From a virus, in IMG/VR virus record IMGVR_UViG_3300023180_000036, positions 18,463 through 82,462 of that record: a stretch of 64,000 nucleotides of DNA. One strand, 5' to 3'. Of the stretch, positions 18,801-27,523 are shown piece after piece. Numbering within the stretch: position 1 is the stretch's first letter; each line of letters starts with the position of its first letter. The translations under genes and the position numbers were made by a program. The notes beneath the pieces were generated by a model. The model was not told the DNA's origin and did not search any database. It was given only the letters and a program-made list of their open reading frames with translations.

Positions 18801-21800
18801 CTTCTACCGGTATTAATGAAGATAGTGCTAGAATATATCTTACTTCAGAAGAAGATTCTCAAAGAACATTAGTTATCAGAGTTGGAGATGATTTAAATGA
18901 TAAGATAGCATTTGAAGTTCCGGATATAGATGGTGTTTTACAGAACGGATTTATTAATTTTCATAGAGGAAATTTACATATAGTATATGATCAAACACCG
19001 CAATTAGGAGGTGATCTTGATGTACAAGACTTTAGAATTTATAAAGATTCATTAGCATTTGAATTATTCGATCTAGGCTATTCTTTAGGTAAAGGCGATA
19101 ATAGTATAGCTACAGCTTCACGTCAAAGCATCTTTAATTTTATAGATAAAAATGATAATGAAACGGATAATTTTTTTGGTATCTTTTCAAATAAAGAACC
19201 ACTAATAGAAGCAACTACTGTTAATGATGCAATATTTGCTGTTATGGAAGACGGTTCCGTTATATTTAATTTTGCTAATGCTGGAACAGGACCAACAGAA
19301 ATAGGCGGATCAACAGGTAGACAGACTGGGCTAACAACAGATGATGTACCAGAAGGACCTTCAGGATTAAATCTTTATTTTGATTCGGCAAGAGTTTTTC
19401 TTGCATTAAAATATGAAAATAATAATGCTAATACTTCATATGATGCTAACGGCGGTGGTATAGGTAATATCACAGTAGATCAAGCAAATAAAACCCTTAA
19501 ATTTGACGGCATTACTAATACTGACGGTTTGCCCGAAGGTTCTACTAATCTTTATTTTACTGATGAAAGAGCACAAGATGCAGTTGGTAGTATTATGTCT
19601 GGAGATGACGATATATCGGTTGTCTACGACGACGGAGCTAATACTATTGCAATAACATCAACACTTACTCAAGAAACAGTATTTGGATTACAGAGTAAGT
19701 ATTCTTTAACTTCTGCAGGCGGTGGTGCATTAGGTCAAGTTAAATTAAACATTGACTCAAACGGAATTCAAAGAAGTGAAATAGTAAATATTAGAGGCAC
19801 AAACGGAATTAATGTAAGTGGAGACTCAAATTATATTACAGTCGATGCTTCAGATTTAGTAAAAAATTATAATATTTTAAGTGATAACTTATCTAATGGT
19901 GCAGAATTAATTTTAAGAGAAACGGATATTAATAATAATGCAACAGATGATCAAGTAGCATTTATAGGAACTGAAGGTATTTCAATATCACAAACTAATG
20001 GTAATAGTATTACAATATCTGGAATTGATCTTCAAGCAGTAAGCAGAATAACAGCCACAGAAAACGGGAATCAAAAATTTATAACTTTAATTGATTCAAG
20101 TCCTGTTGCCGGAGTTACTACAACTAATTTATTAGTTACTGGAGCAAATGGTTTAGAAGTTGATGTAGATAGTAATGGAGCCGGTACAACTACTCTTGAT
20201 TTTAGTGCAGCTGCTTTACAAATTACTTCTACACTTCAAGCTGATAGTTATGAAAAAATTATTTTTACAGAAACTGATGCCGATGGAAACACTTCATCAC
20301 AATTTATAAGATTTGTAGGTGATGGTGGTATGAGTATTACCTCTAGAGGTCCACAAGGGACTGATGATGGACAAATAACTATAAGTGCAGCTAGTATGCA
20401 CCACCCCAATACTACCTACGTAACTAATTTTGCAACACCGATTTTAAATCCTACTAATATAGTCGATTTTAACTTAATACACGAAGGACCCGATAGTGGA
20501 GAAAATACAACACTAAAAATTAAATCTAAGGACGGAATTTTAGTAGAAGAATCGAATGGTGAACTGGTTATTGGTGCAATAGTCCAGATTGAACAAATTA
20601 ATAATGAAACAATATCTTTTGAAACTAATGGAGATAGTGGTATTTCTTTTGGTTCTACAACTTCATTTACTACAAATAGTTCAACATCAGAAACCATACA
20701 AGTTAATCATGGTGCTACAGGTTCTGGCACTACGGTTGCAACAAATAATAGTGGTCAAACAGTTATACAAAATATTACAGTTGATAAATTTGGTCATATA
20801 CAATCTACAAGTAATGCTACAGTAGCAGGTCAATATTTAATGAGTGCAACTGATGCTAATAATGATCCGGTTATTAGATTAGATACTCAAGCTAATGGAC
20901 AAAGTGGTTCTGCAGAAGATGTTATAATTGAAGGGCAGGGTGCGGTAAAAATTTCAGTTGGTACTGGTGGAACAGATAAAATTATAATAAGAGTTGATAG
21001 TAGTGATTTTGCAAATATAGCATTTAATGACTTAACTGATGGTAATTCGACTAACACATCAAATAGTAATACTGGCCATGATGTAACTCTTGGAAATCTT
21101 AATCACGTAGGACATGTTCCTGCATGGGACGGGACAAACTTTACAACGCGTAAACTAGCTTTCAACGGTCACGATATTACAGATCTGGATGTAGGTGGTG
21201 TGGCTTTTGAAGAAGTTTTAGCTTGGGTTGGACCAAATTATCCTGTTGGTGGAGGTCAAAATGCTTGGAGAAATGCAGCTCTAAGCGATTTACTTGATAT
21301 ACCATCCAGTATTGATGATTTAAGTGATGTAGATACAACTACAACAGCACCAACAAATGGTCAAGCACTAGTTTGGGATGGATCGAACTTTGTACCAGGT
21401 GATGTTGCAGCTTCGTTAGCTATGAATGATCTTACAGATGTTAGCACATCAAGCATAACTGATGGTCAAGTTTTGATTTATCAAAGTTCATCTTCTAGCT
21501 TCATTCCGGGTGATGCAGGAAATACTTACACCGCAGGTGATGGATTGGATCTATCTGTAAGCAACGAATTTAGTTTAGATATTAAAGCAAACATGGGTTT
21601 GGTTATTGATAATACAGAGTTATCAATTGACACTACTGTTAAAACCGATAATATACAAGCTCAAACAGCAAGTTCTTCAGTTACATTATCAAACTCTGGT
21701 GGAAATACTAAGTTAGAAATTACAAATGATGGTGGCTTAAATTTAAACGGAACCCTTGCTAATACATTTACGGTAAGTGCAGCAGGTGCTGTTGTTGCAG

Positions 21801-22090
21801 CTGATGATATATCAGCATTTTCAGATGAAAGATTGAAGACCGATGTTAAAACCATAGATAATGCATTATATCTTGTTAATAAATTAAGAGGTGTTTCATT
21901 TACTAAAAATAAAAAGAGTGGAATAGGCGTTATTGCTCAAGAGATAGAAAAAATAATACCTGAAGTTGTAAATACGGCAGAAGACGAAATGGGTACTAAA
22001 TCTGTTGCTTATGGTAATTTAGTAGGTGTTCTTATTGAAGCTATAAAAGAACTTTCTGAAAAAGTTGAAAAACTTGAAAGGAAAATATAA
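15824..22090 (+). CDS. giant tail-fibre protein with C-terminal S74 intramolecular chaperone, 2088 aa
   Basis: Very large beta-rich fibre with many DSxY/DSxxI elements, repeated EGxxNLYFTDxRA-type units around residues 1180-1260, and Asn/Gly/Thr repeats through the middle. The last ~90 residues, from SDERLKTDVKTIDNAL at about 2000 to a coiled coil at the end, are the peptidase S74 / endosialidase intramolecular chaperone. That domain trimerises the fibre and then cleaves itself off, at the Ser of SDERLK in this family. It lies between portal and head-core genes, an unusual site. The next gene begins on its last base (TAATG). Confidence 0.85.
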   Translation: MYDLITYTTNKGQSGTLDPSSSPSIITRTIDFDTVWIDLSVDLEQSPNPEYIRGWFFELNELPGYSFYPNSSAIQTGLNPPEKRIFTSNQKIRLYIDLNTMLQLDGLRPHDFVLSTVVATSEENLKRGNWIETNRSDLFFTIYANGNPPVEFLDVLPETLFESDFGEPTRSLTIDSAYINGMRVDSAHIRHLAYVNLLEGDSAYFTNVTTNKILTDLLSANINSDISILSNLNIDSNKIIGIGSENSGNVLDLDYDEPTDRNNSIALTSVQSIHNFLDVNNSEDSNYWALYNNLNAYSDSINRNNAIFLIDEDGTVTAKAINVNQYILDSDGLKWSNDSNARIYYDSNLKLWKIEPGLFEIVDSEQIIENNPLLSIISTGRDGQFLSFAESAESYYLDYALKTGRFIIDEQTLAEEKDYIPDTELESMDSNAKYIYYDRFSRFSHLYDQGVTFPLTDSDAQLLDSDAQVLRYDETTNSIYGDFATTAFSGIISPKRYDTYRVKATFNSTTPTDFPIFLVVAQLKIRGKEYTISAFRRPKGTLQTYGDYLETGQIITEPPSWGLVYNFGQKDAYYFDFDWVSRGSAPAPVTPNFEGESTSDWVSSGQTTVFAEKVGNVISVVTNQFGDTNIENFEFRTGIELDIEKAIANGKTFLAPFLNAETSYGFGVKGQSGVIISDIAFETEDPEKYIFDLKNDIVYTYISERNLTEGNYPTVPVLVENAGYYALDSSVGVSDIMKTGRFFYNERTKTLFWKDPDNTYKLIQEVDLNRDFLGKYIELRGTGLNNNSPAYLYINNEPDYFEFDENPIFLNGYHGHGRGLNLTIFGNDGTKISSNTYDTHGDSANSTLLADAINNMSNGQIGAITSYDAWISNVNDKLKTAALSQGLMKFYNAPKFPIRNPYAAVFQKTGSETPRSHETTSGDSSLSPHADLSFHITRGTFHTYGPEQPNSLSAWNGKKEAWIDENHNTKINQTLMLTEGRRKGMAFEETSFTSTGINEDSARIYLTSEEDSQRTLVIRVGDDLNDKIAFEVPDIDGVLQNGFINFHRGNLHIVYDQTPQLGGDLDVQDFRIYKDSLAFELFDLGYSLGKGDNSIATASRQSIFNFIDKNDNETDNFFGIFSNKEPLIEATTVNDAIFAVMEDGSVIFNFANAGTGPTEIGGSTGRQTGLTTDDVPEGPSGLNLYFDSARVFLALKYENNNANTSYDANGGGIGNITVDQANKTLKFDGITNTDGLPEGSTNLYFTDERAQDAVGSIMSGDDDISVVYDDGANTIAITSTLTQETVFGLQSKYSLTSAGGGALGQVKLNIDSNGIQRSEIVNIRGTNGINVSGDSNYITVDASDLVKNYNILSDNLSNGAELILRETDINNNATDDQVAFIGTEGISISQTNGNSITISGIDLQAVSRITATENGNQKFITLIDSSPVAGVTTTNLLVTGANGLEVDVDSNGAGTTTLDFSAAALQITSTLQADSYEKIIFTETDADGNTSSQFIRFVGDGGMSITSRGPQGTDDGQITISAASMHHPNTTYVTNFATPILNPTNIVDFNLIHEGPDSGENTTLKIKSKDGILVEESNGELVIGAIVQIEQINNETISFETNGDSGISFGSTTSFTTNSSTSETIQVNHGATGSGTTVATNNSGQTVIQNITVDKFGHIQSTSNATVAGQYLMSATDANNDPVIRLDTQANGQSGSAEDVIIEGQGAVKISVGTGGTDKIIIRVDSSDFANIAFNDLTDGNSTNTSNSNTGHDVTLGNLNHVGHVPAWDGTNFTTRKLAFNGHDITDLDVGGVAFEEVLAWVGPNYPVGGGQNAWRNAALSDLLDIPSSIDDLSDVDTTTTAPTNGQALVWDGSNFVPGDVAASLAMNDLTDVSTSSITDGQVLIYQSSSSSFIPGDAGNTYTAGDGLDLSVSNEFSLDIKANMGLVIDNTELSIDTTVKTDNIQAQTASSSVTLSNSGGNTKLEITNDGGLNLNGTLANTFTVSAAGAVVAADDISAFSDERLKTDVKTIDNALYLVNKLRGVSFTKNKKSGIGVIAQEIEKIIPEVVNTAEDEMGTKSVAYGNLVGVLIEAIKELSEKVEKLERKI

Positions 22091-23319
22091 TGCCATTTGT
22101 GCCAAGTACAGGAACACTATCATTTAATAATGACATAGAAGCTGTTTTTGAAGATCAGTCTCCGCCTACAATGAGTTTATCTGAATACTATAGAAATGGA
22201 ACAAATGTTCAAACTGCTGTCACAGCAGGAAACGTTGATACTAATACTGTAGTTACATCCGGTATTCCTACATCTGGTACAATTAGTTTTAGTGATTTTA
22301 GAAATCAAGGTTATGATCTACTAGTACAATCTGCTATTTATGATAGAAATAATACAAATATCACTCTGGGAACAGAGTTTACTTTTACCGTTCCTTCAGG
22401 AGTAACAGAAATATCTGCATTTTGTGTAGGAGCAGGTGGCGGCGGTGGAGGTAATGATGGTGTTTCTGGTCCAACATCTTCTGGAGGCGGCGGTGGAGGT
22501 GCTGTATGGGGACATTGGACAGTCTCGCCTGGTTCAGTTTTTTATTGTAATGTAGGCGTAGGCGGCTATGGAGGTTCTACTTCGCCAGGTATATCTAATG
22601 GAGGTAATGGAGGAGATACTTATATAAGACAAGGCACAACATACTTTTTAAGAGCATATGGTGGTGATGGCGGAATAACAAATTATGGATCAAATAATGT
22701 TATTAGTTATACCGGAGGTTCTGGAGGTTCATATACCGGAACACAACAAGGTGGTGGTGGTGTTGGGGGTGACGGAGGTGATGGTGTTTCTAACTCTGGC
22801 GGCGGCGGAGGTGGTGGTGCTGGTGGTTATGGTGGAGCAGGTTCGGGCACGGGAGGTGACGGACAAGCAGGTTTTGCAACTAGTACTACTCAAACAGATG
22901 GTGTAGGTGGCGCTGGTGCTGGAGGAGAACAGAGTAATAGTGGTTATGTAAGGGTTGTTTCAAGTGGTGGTGCTGTTGGTATATTTGGACAAGGTAATAG
23001 TGGATCAACAACCGGAAGTACTGATCCAAGAGTTTCATCTAGTAGACATGGATCTACATATTCAGCTGGATTTCCAGGTAATGTTTTAGTACCAGCTTCT
23101 GGTCTCGGATCTATTACCGTTGCAACAGGTCGTTCAATTACTAACAATTCAGGAAAAGCAGCATCACCTGGTGCAGGCGGCGGTGGTCTTGAAGATGATA
23201 CGTTAGGACTTGGCCAAGAGGGTGGAGATGGTGCTATAAGAATTGTTTGGGGTTATCAATCAGATGGTACTACACAAAGAAGATATCCTTCAGCTTTTGC
23301 TGTAGCAGGTGATTACTAA
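22090..23319 (+). CDS. glycine-rich tail adhesin-like protein, 409 aa
   Basis: The N-terminal region (about residues 1-90: FVPSTGTLSFNNDIEAVF ... SFSDFRNQ) resembles the fibre-attachment part of marine phage tail proteins. From about residue 115 to 300 it is dominated by long glycine runs (GAGGGGGG, GGGGGG, GGVGGDGGDG) alternating with short variable segments. This arrangement recalls gp38-type tip adhesins of T-even phages, in which polyglycine sandwiches present specificity loops. It directly follows the giant fibre gene and may cap that fibre. Receptor-binding is inferred. Confidence 0.6.
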   Translation: MPFVPSTGTLSFNNDIEAVFEDQSPPTMSLSEYYRNGTNVQTAVTAGNVDTNTVVTSGIPTSGTISFSDFRNQGYDLLVQSAIYDRNNTNITLGTEFTFTVPSGVTEISAFCVGAGGGGGGNDGVSGPTSSGGGGGGAVWGHWTVSPGSVFYCNVGVGGYGGSTSPGISNGGNGGDTYIRQGTTYFLRAYGGDGGITNYGSNNVISYTGGSGGSYTGTQQGGGGVGGDGGDGVSNSGGGGGGGAGGYGGAGSGTGGDGQAGFATSTTQTDGVGGAGAGGEQSNSGYVRVVSSGGAVGIFGQGNSGSTTGSTDPRVSSSRHGSTYSAGFPGNVLVPASGLGSITVATGRSITNNSGKAASPGAGGGGLEDDTLGLGQEGGDGAIRIVWGYQSDGTTQRRYPSAFAVAGDY

Positions 23320-23342
23320 ATAAAAGTCAAAAACCTAATTTA

Positions 23343-23350
23343 TATAAATA
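23343..23350 (+). promoter_or_regulatory. T4-type late promoter TATAAATA (head-core operon)
   Basis: TATAAATA in an AT-rich flank, 24 bases before the acidic core-protein gene that opens the prohead operon running to gp23. Confidence 0.85.
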
Positions 23351-23373
23351 ATCTAAAATATGGAGAAATAATT

Positions 23374-23682
23374 ATGAATGATGAATTAAATACAGAAGAT
23401 GATGAAATTGAAACCATTGATACAACAGCAGAAGAAGATATTAATACAGAAGAAGAATCTGAAATAGATCCTATAGAAGCAATGATATCAGCTATTGAAG
23501 ATAAGGATTTTATTAGTTCTTCAAATATTTTTAATGATCTAGTTTCTAGTAAAATGACAGATGCAATTGATAATAAAAGAATAGAAATAGCAGATAGAAT
23601 TTATAATAATGCACCTGAAGAAATTGATACAGAAGTAGATATGGAAATAGATAACGAAGTAGAAGAAGATGAAGTCGTTTAA
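23374..23682 (+). CDS. prohead core protein, gp67/gp68-like, 102 aa
   Basis: Extremely acidic N- and C-terminal tails (runs of Glu/Asp) flank a conserved core IEDKDFISSSNIFNDLVSSKMTDAIDNKRIEIAD (about residues 38-75). This core is shared with proteins that I know from T4-like cyanophages just upstream of gp21, where T4 has the small prohead core genes 67 and 68. Position and composition support a scaffold-core role. Which T4 gene it corresponds to is uncertain. Confidence 0.65.
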   Translation: MNDELNTEDDEIETIDTTAEEDINTEEESEIDPIEAMISAIEDKDFISSSNIFNDLVSSKMTDAIDNKRIEIADRIYNNAPEEIDTEVDMEIDNEVEEDEVV

Positions 23683-23863
23683 ACAATTAAAAGCCAATTT
23701 AGAAGAATCTAAAAAAATGAAAGTTAAAGGAATCTCTATAGAGATTGTTAAGGCTGGAAATAAATTTAAGGCTATGGTAGACGGAGATCATCTCGATACT
23801 TATGCTTCGGAAAAAGAAGCTGAAAAAATGGCGAAGGAATTCGTCAAGCAATATAAAGGATAG
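23669..23863 (+). CDS. small basic head-core-region protein, 64 aa
   Basis: Lies in the 67/68 position, overlapping the acidic core gene by 14 bases and ending just before gp21. The protein (MKSFKQLKANLEESKKMKVKG ... YASEKEAEKMAKEFVKQY) is lysine-rich with a beta-strand core and a terminal helix. A prohead core component is likely by position. Confidence 0.55.
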   Translation: MKSFKQLKANLEESKKMKVKGISIEIVKAGNKFKAMVDGDHLDTYASEKEAEKMAKEFVKQYKG

Positions 23864-23867
23864 AACT

Positions 23868-24563
23868 ATGAAGCTTATTGCGGAATATAACGATCATCAA
23901 TTATCTTATATTACTGAGGATACAGAATCAGGAAAGAAAAACTATGTGATTGAAGGTATCTTCGCACAAGCTGAAAGTAAGAATAGAAACGGCAGAATAT
24001 ATCCAAGAGAAATTTTGGAGTCTGCTGTACATAAATTTGCAACTGAACAGGTTGCAACTAAGAGAGCAGTTGGAGAACTGAATCATCCAGATGGTCCAAC
24101 TGTTAACTTAGATAAGGTTTCACATCGCATCACCGAACTTAATTGGGACGGTAATAATGTGATGGGAAAGGCGCTTATATTAGATACTCCAATGGGAAAC
24201 ATTGTAAAAGGTCTCCTCGATGGTGGTGTTCAACTAGGCGTTTCAACTCGTGGTATGGGAAGTCTTGAGAATCGTAATGGGACAATGTATGTTAAAGAAG
24301 ATTTTCATTTAGCAACTGTCGACATTGTACAAGATCCATCTGCTCCGCAAGCATTCGTTAATGGGATAATGGAAGGCGTAGAGTGGGTTTGGAACAATGG
24401 TGTGATTCAACCTCAGCACCTTATTGAAGAGGATGTTGAAGAAATTGAAGAAGAAACTCAGGATATTGAAGAAATTGAGACTGAAATTAGAAAAGCTCCG
24501 CGTGCTGACTTGCATTTAGTACAGGAACGTGAGTTTAAGAATTTCCTCTCGTTGCTCAAATAA
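23868..24563 (+). CDS. 21: prohead protease gp21
   Basis: Serine protease (family S77-like) that cleaves scaffold and capsid precursors during head maturation. The start at 23868 (AAAGGA at 23855-23860) gives 231 residues; an earlier in-frame ATG at 23802 would add an implausible lysine/arginine stretch overlapping the previous gene. Likely catalytic residues are His73 in ELNHPDG and Ser126 in LGVSTRGMG. The C-terminal acidic region (EEDVEEIEEE...) is typical of a removable propeptide. Confidence 0.93.
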   Translation: MKLIAEYNDHQLSYITEDTESGKKNYVIEGIFAQAESKNRNGRIYPREILESAVHKFATEQVATKRAVGELNHPDGPTVNLDKVSHRITELNWDGNNVMGKALILDTPMGNIVKGLLDGGVQLGVSTRGMGSLENRNGTMYVKEDFHLATVDIVQDPSAPQAFVNGIMEGVEWVWNNGVIQPQHLIEEDVEEIEEETQDIEEIETEIRKAPRADLHLVQEREFKNFLSLLK

Positions 24564-24577
24564 AAGAGGAGTCAAAC

Positions 24578-25660
24578 ATGACTGATCAAGTAAAAGACCA
24601 GGATATTGAACTCGATGAAGCAGCGGAAGTTGTGGATGAGGCTCATGATCCTAAGAATGCAGAAGCTCAATCTGTTGCATCAGTAGATGCTGCAGGTGAT
24701 GCGACTAAAGCTGCTCCAAAACGGAAAGGCGACAAGTCAAACTCAGAGCCAATGCCAAAAACAAAAGCCGGCATGGTTAACGCCATGTATAATAAAATGA
24801 ATAAGATGAAGAAAGAAGATCTGCAAGCATCTTATAAAAGCATGATGGGTGAAGAAATTGAACTCGAAGATGAGATCATTACTTCAGACCATTCACAGGA
24901 TCTGGAAGCGTTGATTGCAAACGAAGAAGGATTGGCTGAAGGCTTTAAACATAAAGCTGCTACTATTTTTGAAGCTGCTGTTAATTCTAAAGTACAAGAG
25001 TATGTTTCTGTTAAACAAGCAGAGATGGATGCTCAAATGGCGGAAAGAGTTGCTGCACTTGAAGAACAAATGGCAGTTGAAATCGAAGAAGGTCTCAACG
25101 AAACACGTGGAGAGCTTGTTGAAAAAATCGACAGCTATCTAAACTACGTTGTTGAAACTTGGATGGAAGAAAACAAGCTGGCTGTAGAAAAAGGCTTGAG
25201 AACTGAAATTGCAGAAACATTCATGAACAATCTGAAAGAACTGTTTACTGAATCTTATATTGAAGTTCCAGAATCCAAAATCGATCTAGTGGACGATCTT
25301 GTAGAACAAGTTGAAGAACTTGAAAAGCAATTGAATTCACAGACCGAGAAAAACATTTCAATGTCAGAATCTGTAAAATCAATGAAGAAAGAAATTTGCA
25401 TCCGCGAAGCTTCAAAAGATTTAGCAGAAACACAAGTTGAAAAGCTTAGAAATCTAGCTGAAAGCGTTGACTTTGATAACGAAGAAGATTTTATTTCAAA
25501 AATTGCAACACTTAAAGAATCATACTTTGGTCAAAAATCTACAAAGCCTGTAGATACACCAGTAGAAATGGTTAATGAAACTGTTGAAGAAGAAGAAATA
25601 GATGAAACTGAAATTTCAAGTAACATGAGTAGATACTTATCAGCTTTGAGAACACAATAA
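24578..25660 (+). CDS. 22: prohead scaffold protein gp22
   Basis: Major scaffold core. Almost entirely helical, Glu/Lys-rich, with long coiled coils (about residues 110-300) and a Met/Lys linker near 60-80. The T4-like order 21-22-23 and a GAGGAG site upstream support the call. 360 residues, longer than T4 gp22 (269) but in the range for marine relatives. It is expected to be degraded by gp21 before packaging. Confidence 0.92.
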   Translation: MTDQVKDQDIELDEAAEVVDEAHDPKNAEAQSVASVDAAGDATKAAPKRKGDKSNSEPMPKTKAGMVNAMYNKMNKMKKEDLQASYKSMMGEEIELEDEIITSDHSQDLEALIANEEGLAEGFKHKAATIFEAAVNSKVQEYVSVKQAEMDAQMAERVAALEEQMAVEIEEGLNETRGELVEKIDSYLNYVVETWMEENKLAVEKGLRTEIAETFMNNLKELFTESYIEVPESKIDLVDDLVEQVEELEKQLNSQTEKNISMSESVKSMKKEICIREASKDLAETQVEKLRNLAESVDFDNEEDFISKIATLKESYFGQKSTKPVDTPVEMVNETVEEEEIDETEISSNMSRYLSALRTQ

Positions 25661-25679
25661 TTTAAGGGGACAAAAGAAA

Positions 25680-27008
25680 ATGTCTAATACATATAAAAAT
25701 CTCACGGAGAAATGGGCACCAGTGCTCAATGAAGAATCAGCAGGTAGAATTGATGATTCTTACAGAAGATCAGTAACAGCTGTTGTTCTTGAAAACCAAG
25801 AAAAAGCTCTTGCTGAGCAACGTCAAGCTGAAGCTGGTTTCTTGGCAGAATCACCAGGAAACAATACTGGTTCAGTAGGTAACTGGGATCCAATCCTTAT
25901 TTCTCTTGTACGTCGTGCAATGCCAAATATGATGGCATATGATGTATGTGGTGTTCAGCCAATGACGGGCCCAACTGGTCTGATCTTCGCAATGAAGTCA
26001 CGCTATGGTGCTGGTTCAACAAGTTCAACTGAAGCACTCTTTAATGAAGCAGATACTACTTTCAGTGGTGATTCTTCAGCAACTCAAGGTTCAGCTGGAC
26101 CATCAGGTCTTTCTGGTGTAACAGATGCTGGTGCAGATAGTACACTAGATAACGACCGTGTAACCAATGGCTTTGGCGGTGGTATGCCAACAGCAGACGG
26201 CGAAGGACTTGGAACAACTAATCCTAACTTCAACGAAATGGGTTTCACCATTGAAAAAGCAACTGTTTCAGCGAAAACACGTGCGTTGAAAGCAGAGTAC
26301 AGCCTTGAGCTTGCACAAGACTTGAAAGCGATTCATGGTCTTGATGCAGAATCAGAGCTGGCAAATATTCTGTCAACTGAAATTCTTGCGGAAATTAACC
26401 GTGAAGTAATTCGCACAATCAACTCACAAGCTAAAACTGGTGCTTCTACATCACAAACTGCACTTAACGGCGTATTCGATCTTGCAAATGATGCAGACGG
26501 TCGTTGGTCAGTAGAGAAGTTCAAAGGTCTTATGGTACAAATCGAGCGTGAAGCAAATACTATTGCTAAAGAAACTCGGAGAGGCCGTGGTAACTTCATC
26601 ATTACATCTTCAGACGTAGCTTCTTGCTTGTCAGCAACAGGTATGCTTGACTATGCTCCGGCAATGTCAACAAACCTGAACGTAGATGACACAGGAAACA
26701 CATTTGCAGGTGTTCTTAACGGACGTACTCGTGTATATATCGACCCATATGCAACAACCGACTATGTAACCGTAGGTTATAAAGGTACTAATGCTTATGA
26801 TGCCGGTGTATTCTATTGCCCATATGTACCGCTTACAATGGTACGTGCAGTGGGTGAAAATGACTTCCAGCCAAAAATCGGGTTTAAAACTCGTTACGGC
26901 ATGGTATCAAACCCATTTGTTGGTTTAACACCTTCAAATGGTCTTGCTGCAGCGAAGTCTAACCAGTACTACCGCATCTTCCGCGTGGATAACATCCTTA
27001 ACGCATAA
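25680..27008 (+). CDS. 23: major capsid protein gp23
   Basis: T4-like major head protein. SVGNWDPILISLVRRAMPNMMAYDVCGVQPM in its parts (about residues 64-95) and the C-terminal YFRIFRV-like end are diagnostic. The N-terminal delta region ends in a probable gp21 site near Glu57 (GFLAE then SPG), similar in layout to T4. Codon use is noticeably more regular and less AT-biased than in neighbours, as expected for the most abundant protein. Followed by a strong terminator. Confidence 0.98.
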   Translation: MSNTYKNLTEKWAPVLNEESAGRIDDSYRRSVTAVVLENQEKALAEQRQAEAGFLAESPGNNTGSVGNWDPILISLVRRAMPNMMAYDVCGVQPMTGPTGLIFAMKSRYGAGSTSSTEALFNEADTTFSGDSSATQGSAGPSGLSGVTDAGADSTLDNDRVTNGFGGGMPTADGEGLGTTNPNFNEMGFTIEKATVSAKTRALKAEYSLELAQDLKAIHGLDAESELANILSTEILAEINREVIRTINSQAKTGASTSQTALNGVFDLANDADGRWSVEKFKGLMVQIEREANTIAKETRRGRGNFIITSSDVASCLSATGMLDYAPAMSTNLNVDDTGNTFAGVLNGRTRVYIDPYATTDYVTVGYKGTNAYDAGVFYCPYVPLTMVRAVGENDFQPKIGFKTRYGMVSNPFVGLTPSNGLAAAKSNQYYRIFRVDNILNA

Positions 27009-27018
27009 GATTATTAAT

Positions 27019-27044
27019 AAAAAAGGGAGGGGTTTAACCCTCCC
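27019..27044 (-). terminator. intrinsic terminator for the minus-strand gene
   Basis: Read on the minus strand: GGGAGGG, five-base loop, CCCTCCC-type arm, then six T. The arms are at 27025-27031 and 27038-27044, with the run of A (+ strand) at 27019-27024. Confidence 0.8.
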
Positions 27045-27048
27045 AACT

Positions 27049-27073
27049 AAGCTCCATTCGTGGGGCTTTTTTT
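27049..27073 (+). terminator. intrinsic terminator after gp23
   Basis: AAGCTCC / GGGGCTT stem (27049-27055 with 27062-27068, one G-T pair), six-base loop, ending in seven T (27067-27073). It terminates the capsid operon just before the convergent gene. Confidence 0.85.
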
Positions 27074-27410
27074 ATGATATCTTCTTTAACCAGTCTGACA
27101 TAATCTTTTCTGCCCACTTAGGATTTTTATTTTCTAAAATTTTAAGAGGTGAGCCATTGATACCGTCTTGTTTACGTGCTTCAACATATTCTTCAACAGT
27201 AAATGATTTACAAAGTTCTTTTACAAATTTTGCTTTTGTAATTGGCCCTTTATATTTGAACCGAGCAATAAATAGTTCTTTTGGCATACCTACACGTGAT
27301 GGGTGGCAGTTAGGAACAACTTGATCCCAGGTAGGTTGACCTTCATATGTACCTGTGTATTCAAGATACCCACCGTAATATGTAAACTTTGATTTATCAA
27401 ACTGTGTCAT
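27072..27410 (-). CDS. minus-strand early hypothetical protein, 112 aa
   Basis: The only convincing minus-strand gene. The protein begins MTQFDKSKFTYYGGYLEYTG, and contains WDQVVPNCHPSRVGMPKELFIARFKYKGP and a helical, Lys-rich C-terminus. No family recognised. It has a canonical AGGGG-type early promoter with the shared leader (GTAAGAGTAAATAGAATCGG), so it should be made immediately after infection, convergent to the late capsid operon. I infer an early host-takeover or regulatory protein. Confidence 0.8.
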   Translation of the reverse strand: MTQFDKSKFTYYGGYLEYTGTYEGQPTWDQVVPNCHPSRVGMPKELFIARFKYKGPITKAKFVKELCKSFTVEEYVEARKQDGINGSPLKILENKNPKWAEKIMSDWLKKIS

Positions 27411-27438
27411 TAGTTTCTCCGATTCTATTTACTCTTAC

Positions 27439-27472
27439 AAGATATACTAAAAATTGGTATTTGTAAACCCCT
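27439..27472 (-). promoter_or_regulatory. early promoter (minus strand), AGGGGTTTACAA-17-TATCTT
   Basis: On the minus strand, AGGGGTTTACAA, 17-base spacer, TATCTT. The downstream leader GTAAGAGTAAATAGAATCGG is identical to that of the promoter at 48351-48384 on the plus strand, and GGAGA supplies the ribosome binding site. Confidence 0.85.
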
Positions 27473-27491
27473 AAAATACACTTTTTATTAA

Positions 27492-27499
27492 TATAAATA
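27492..27499 (+). promoter_or_regulatory. T4-type late promoter TATAAATA
   Basis: TATAAATA about 25 bases upstream of the gp19-like structural gene. It lies back-to-back with the minus-strand early promoter in a 113-base intergenic region. Confidence 0.8.
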
Positions 27500-27523
27500 G
27501 ATATAACTTCAACGGAGATTGAT

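Noticed and set aside
20416-20697. 93-residue minus-strand frame inside the giant fibre gene
   Set aside because: No promoter or ribosome site; complement of Ser/Thr/Asn-rich fibre codons gives a chance frame.
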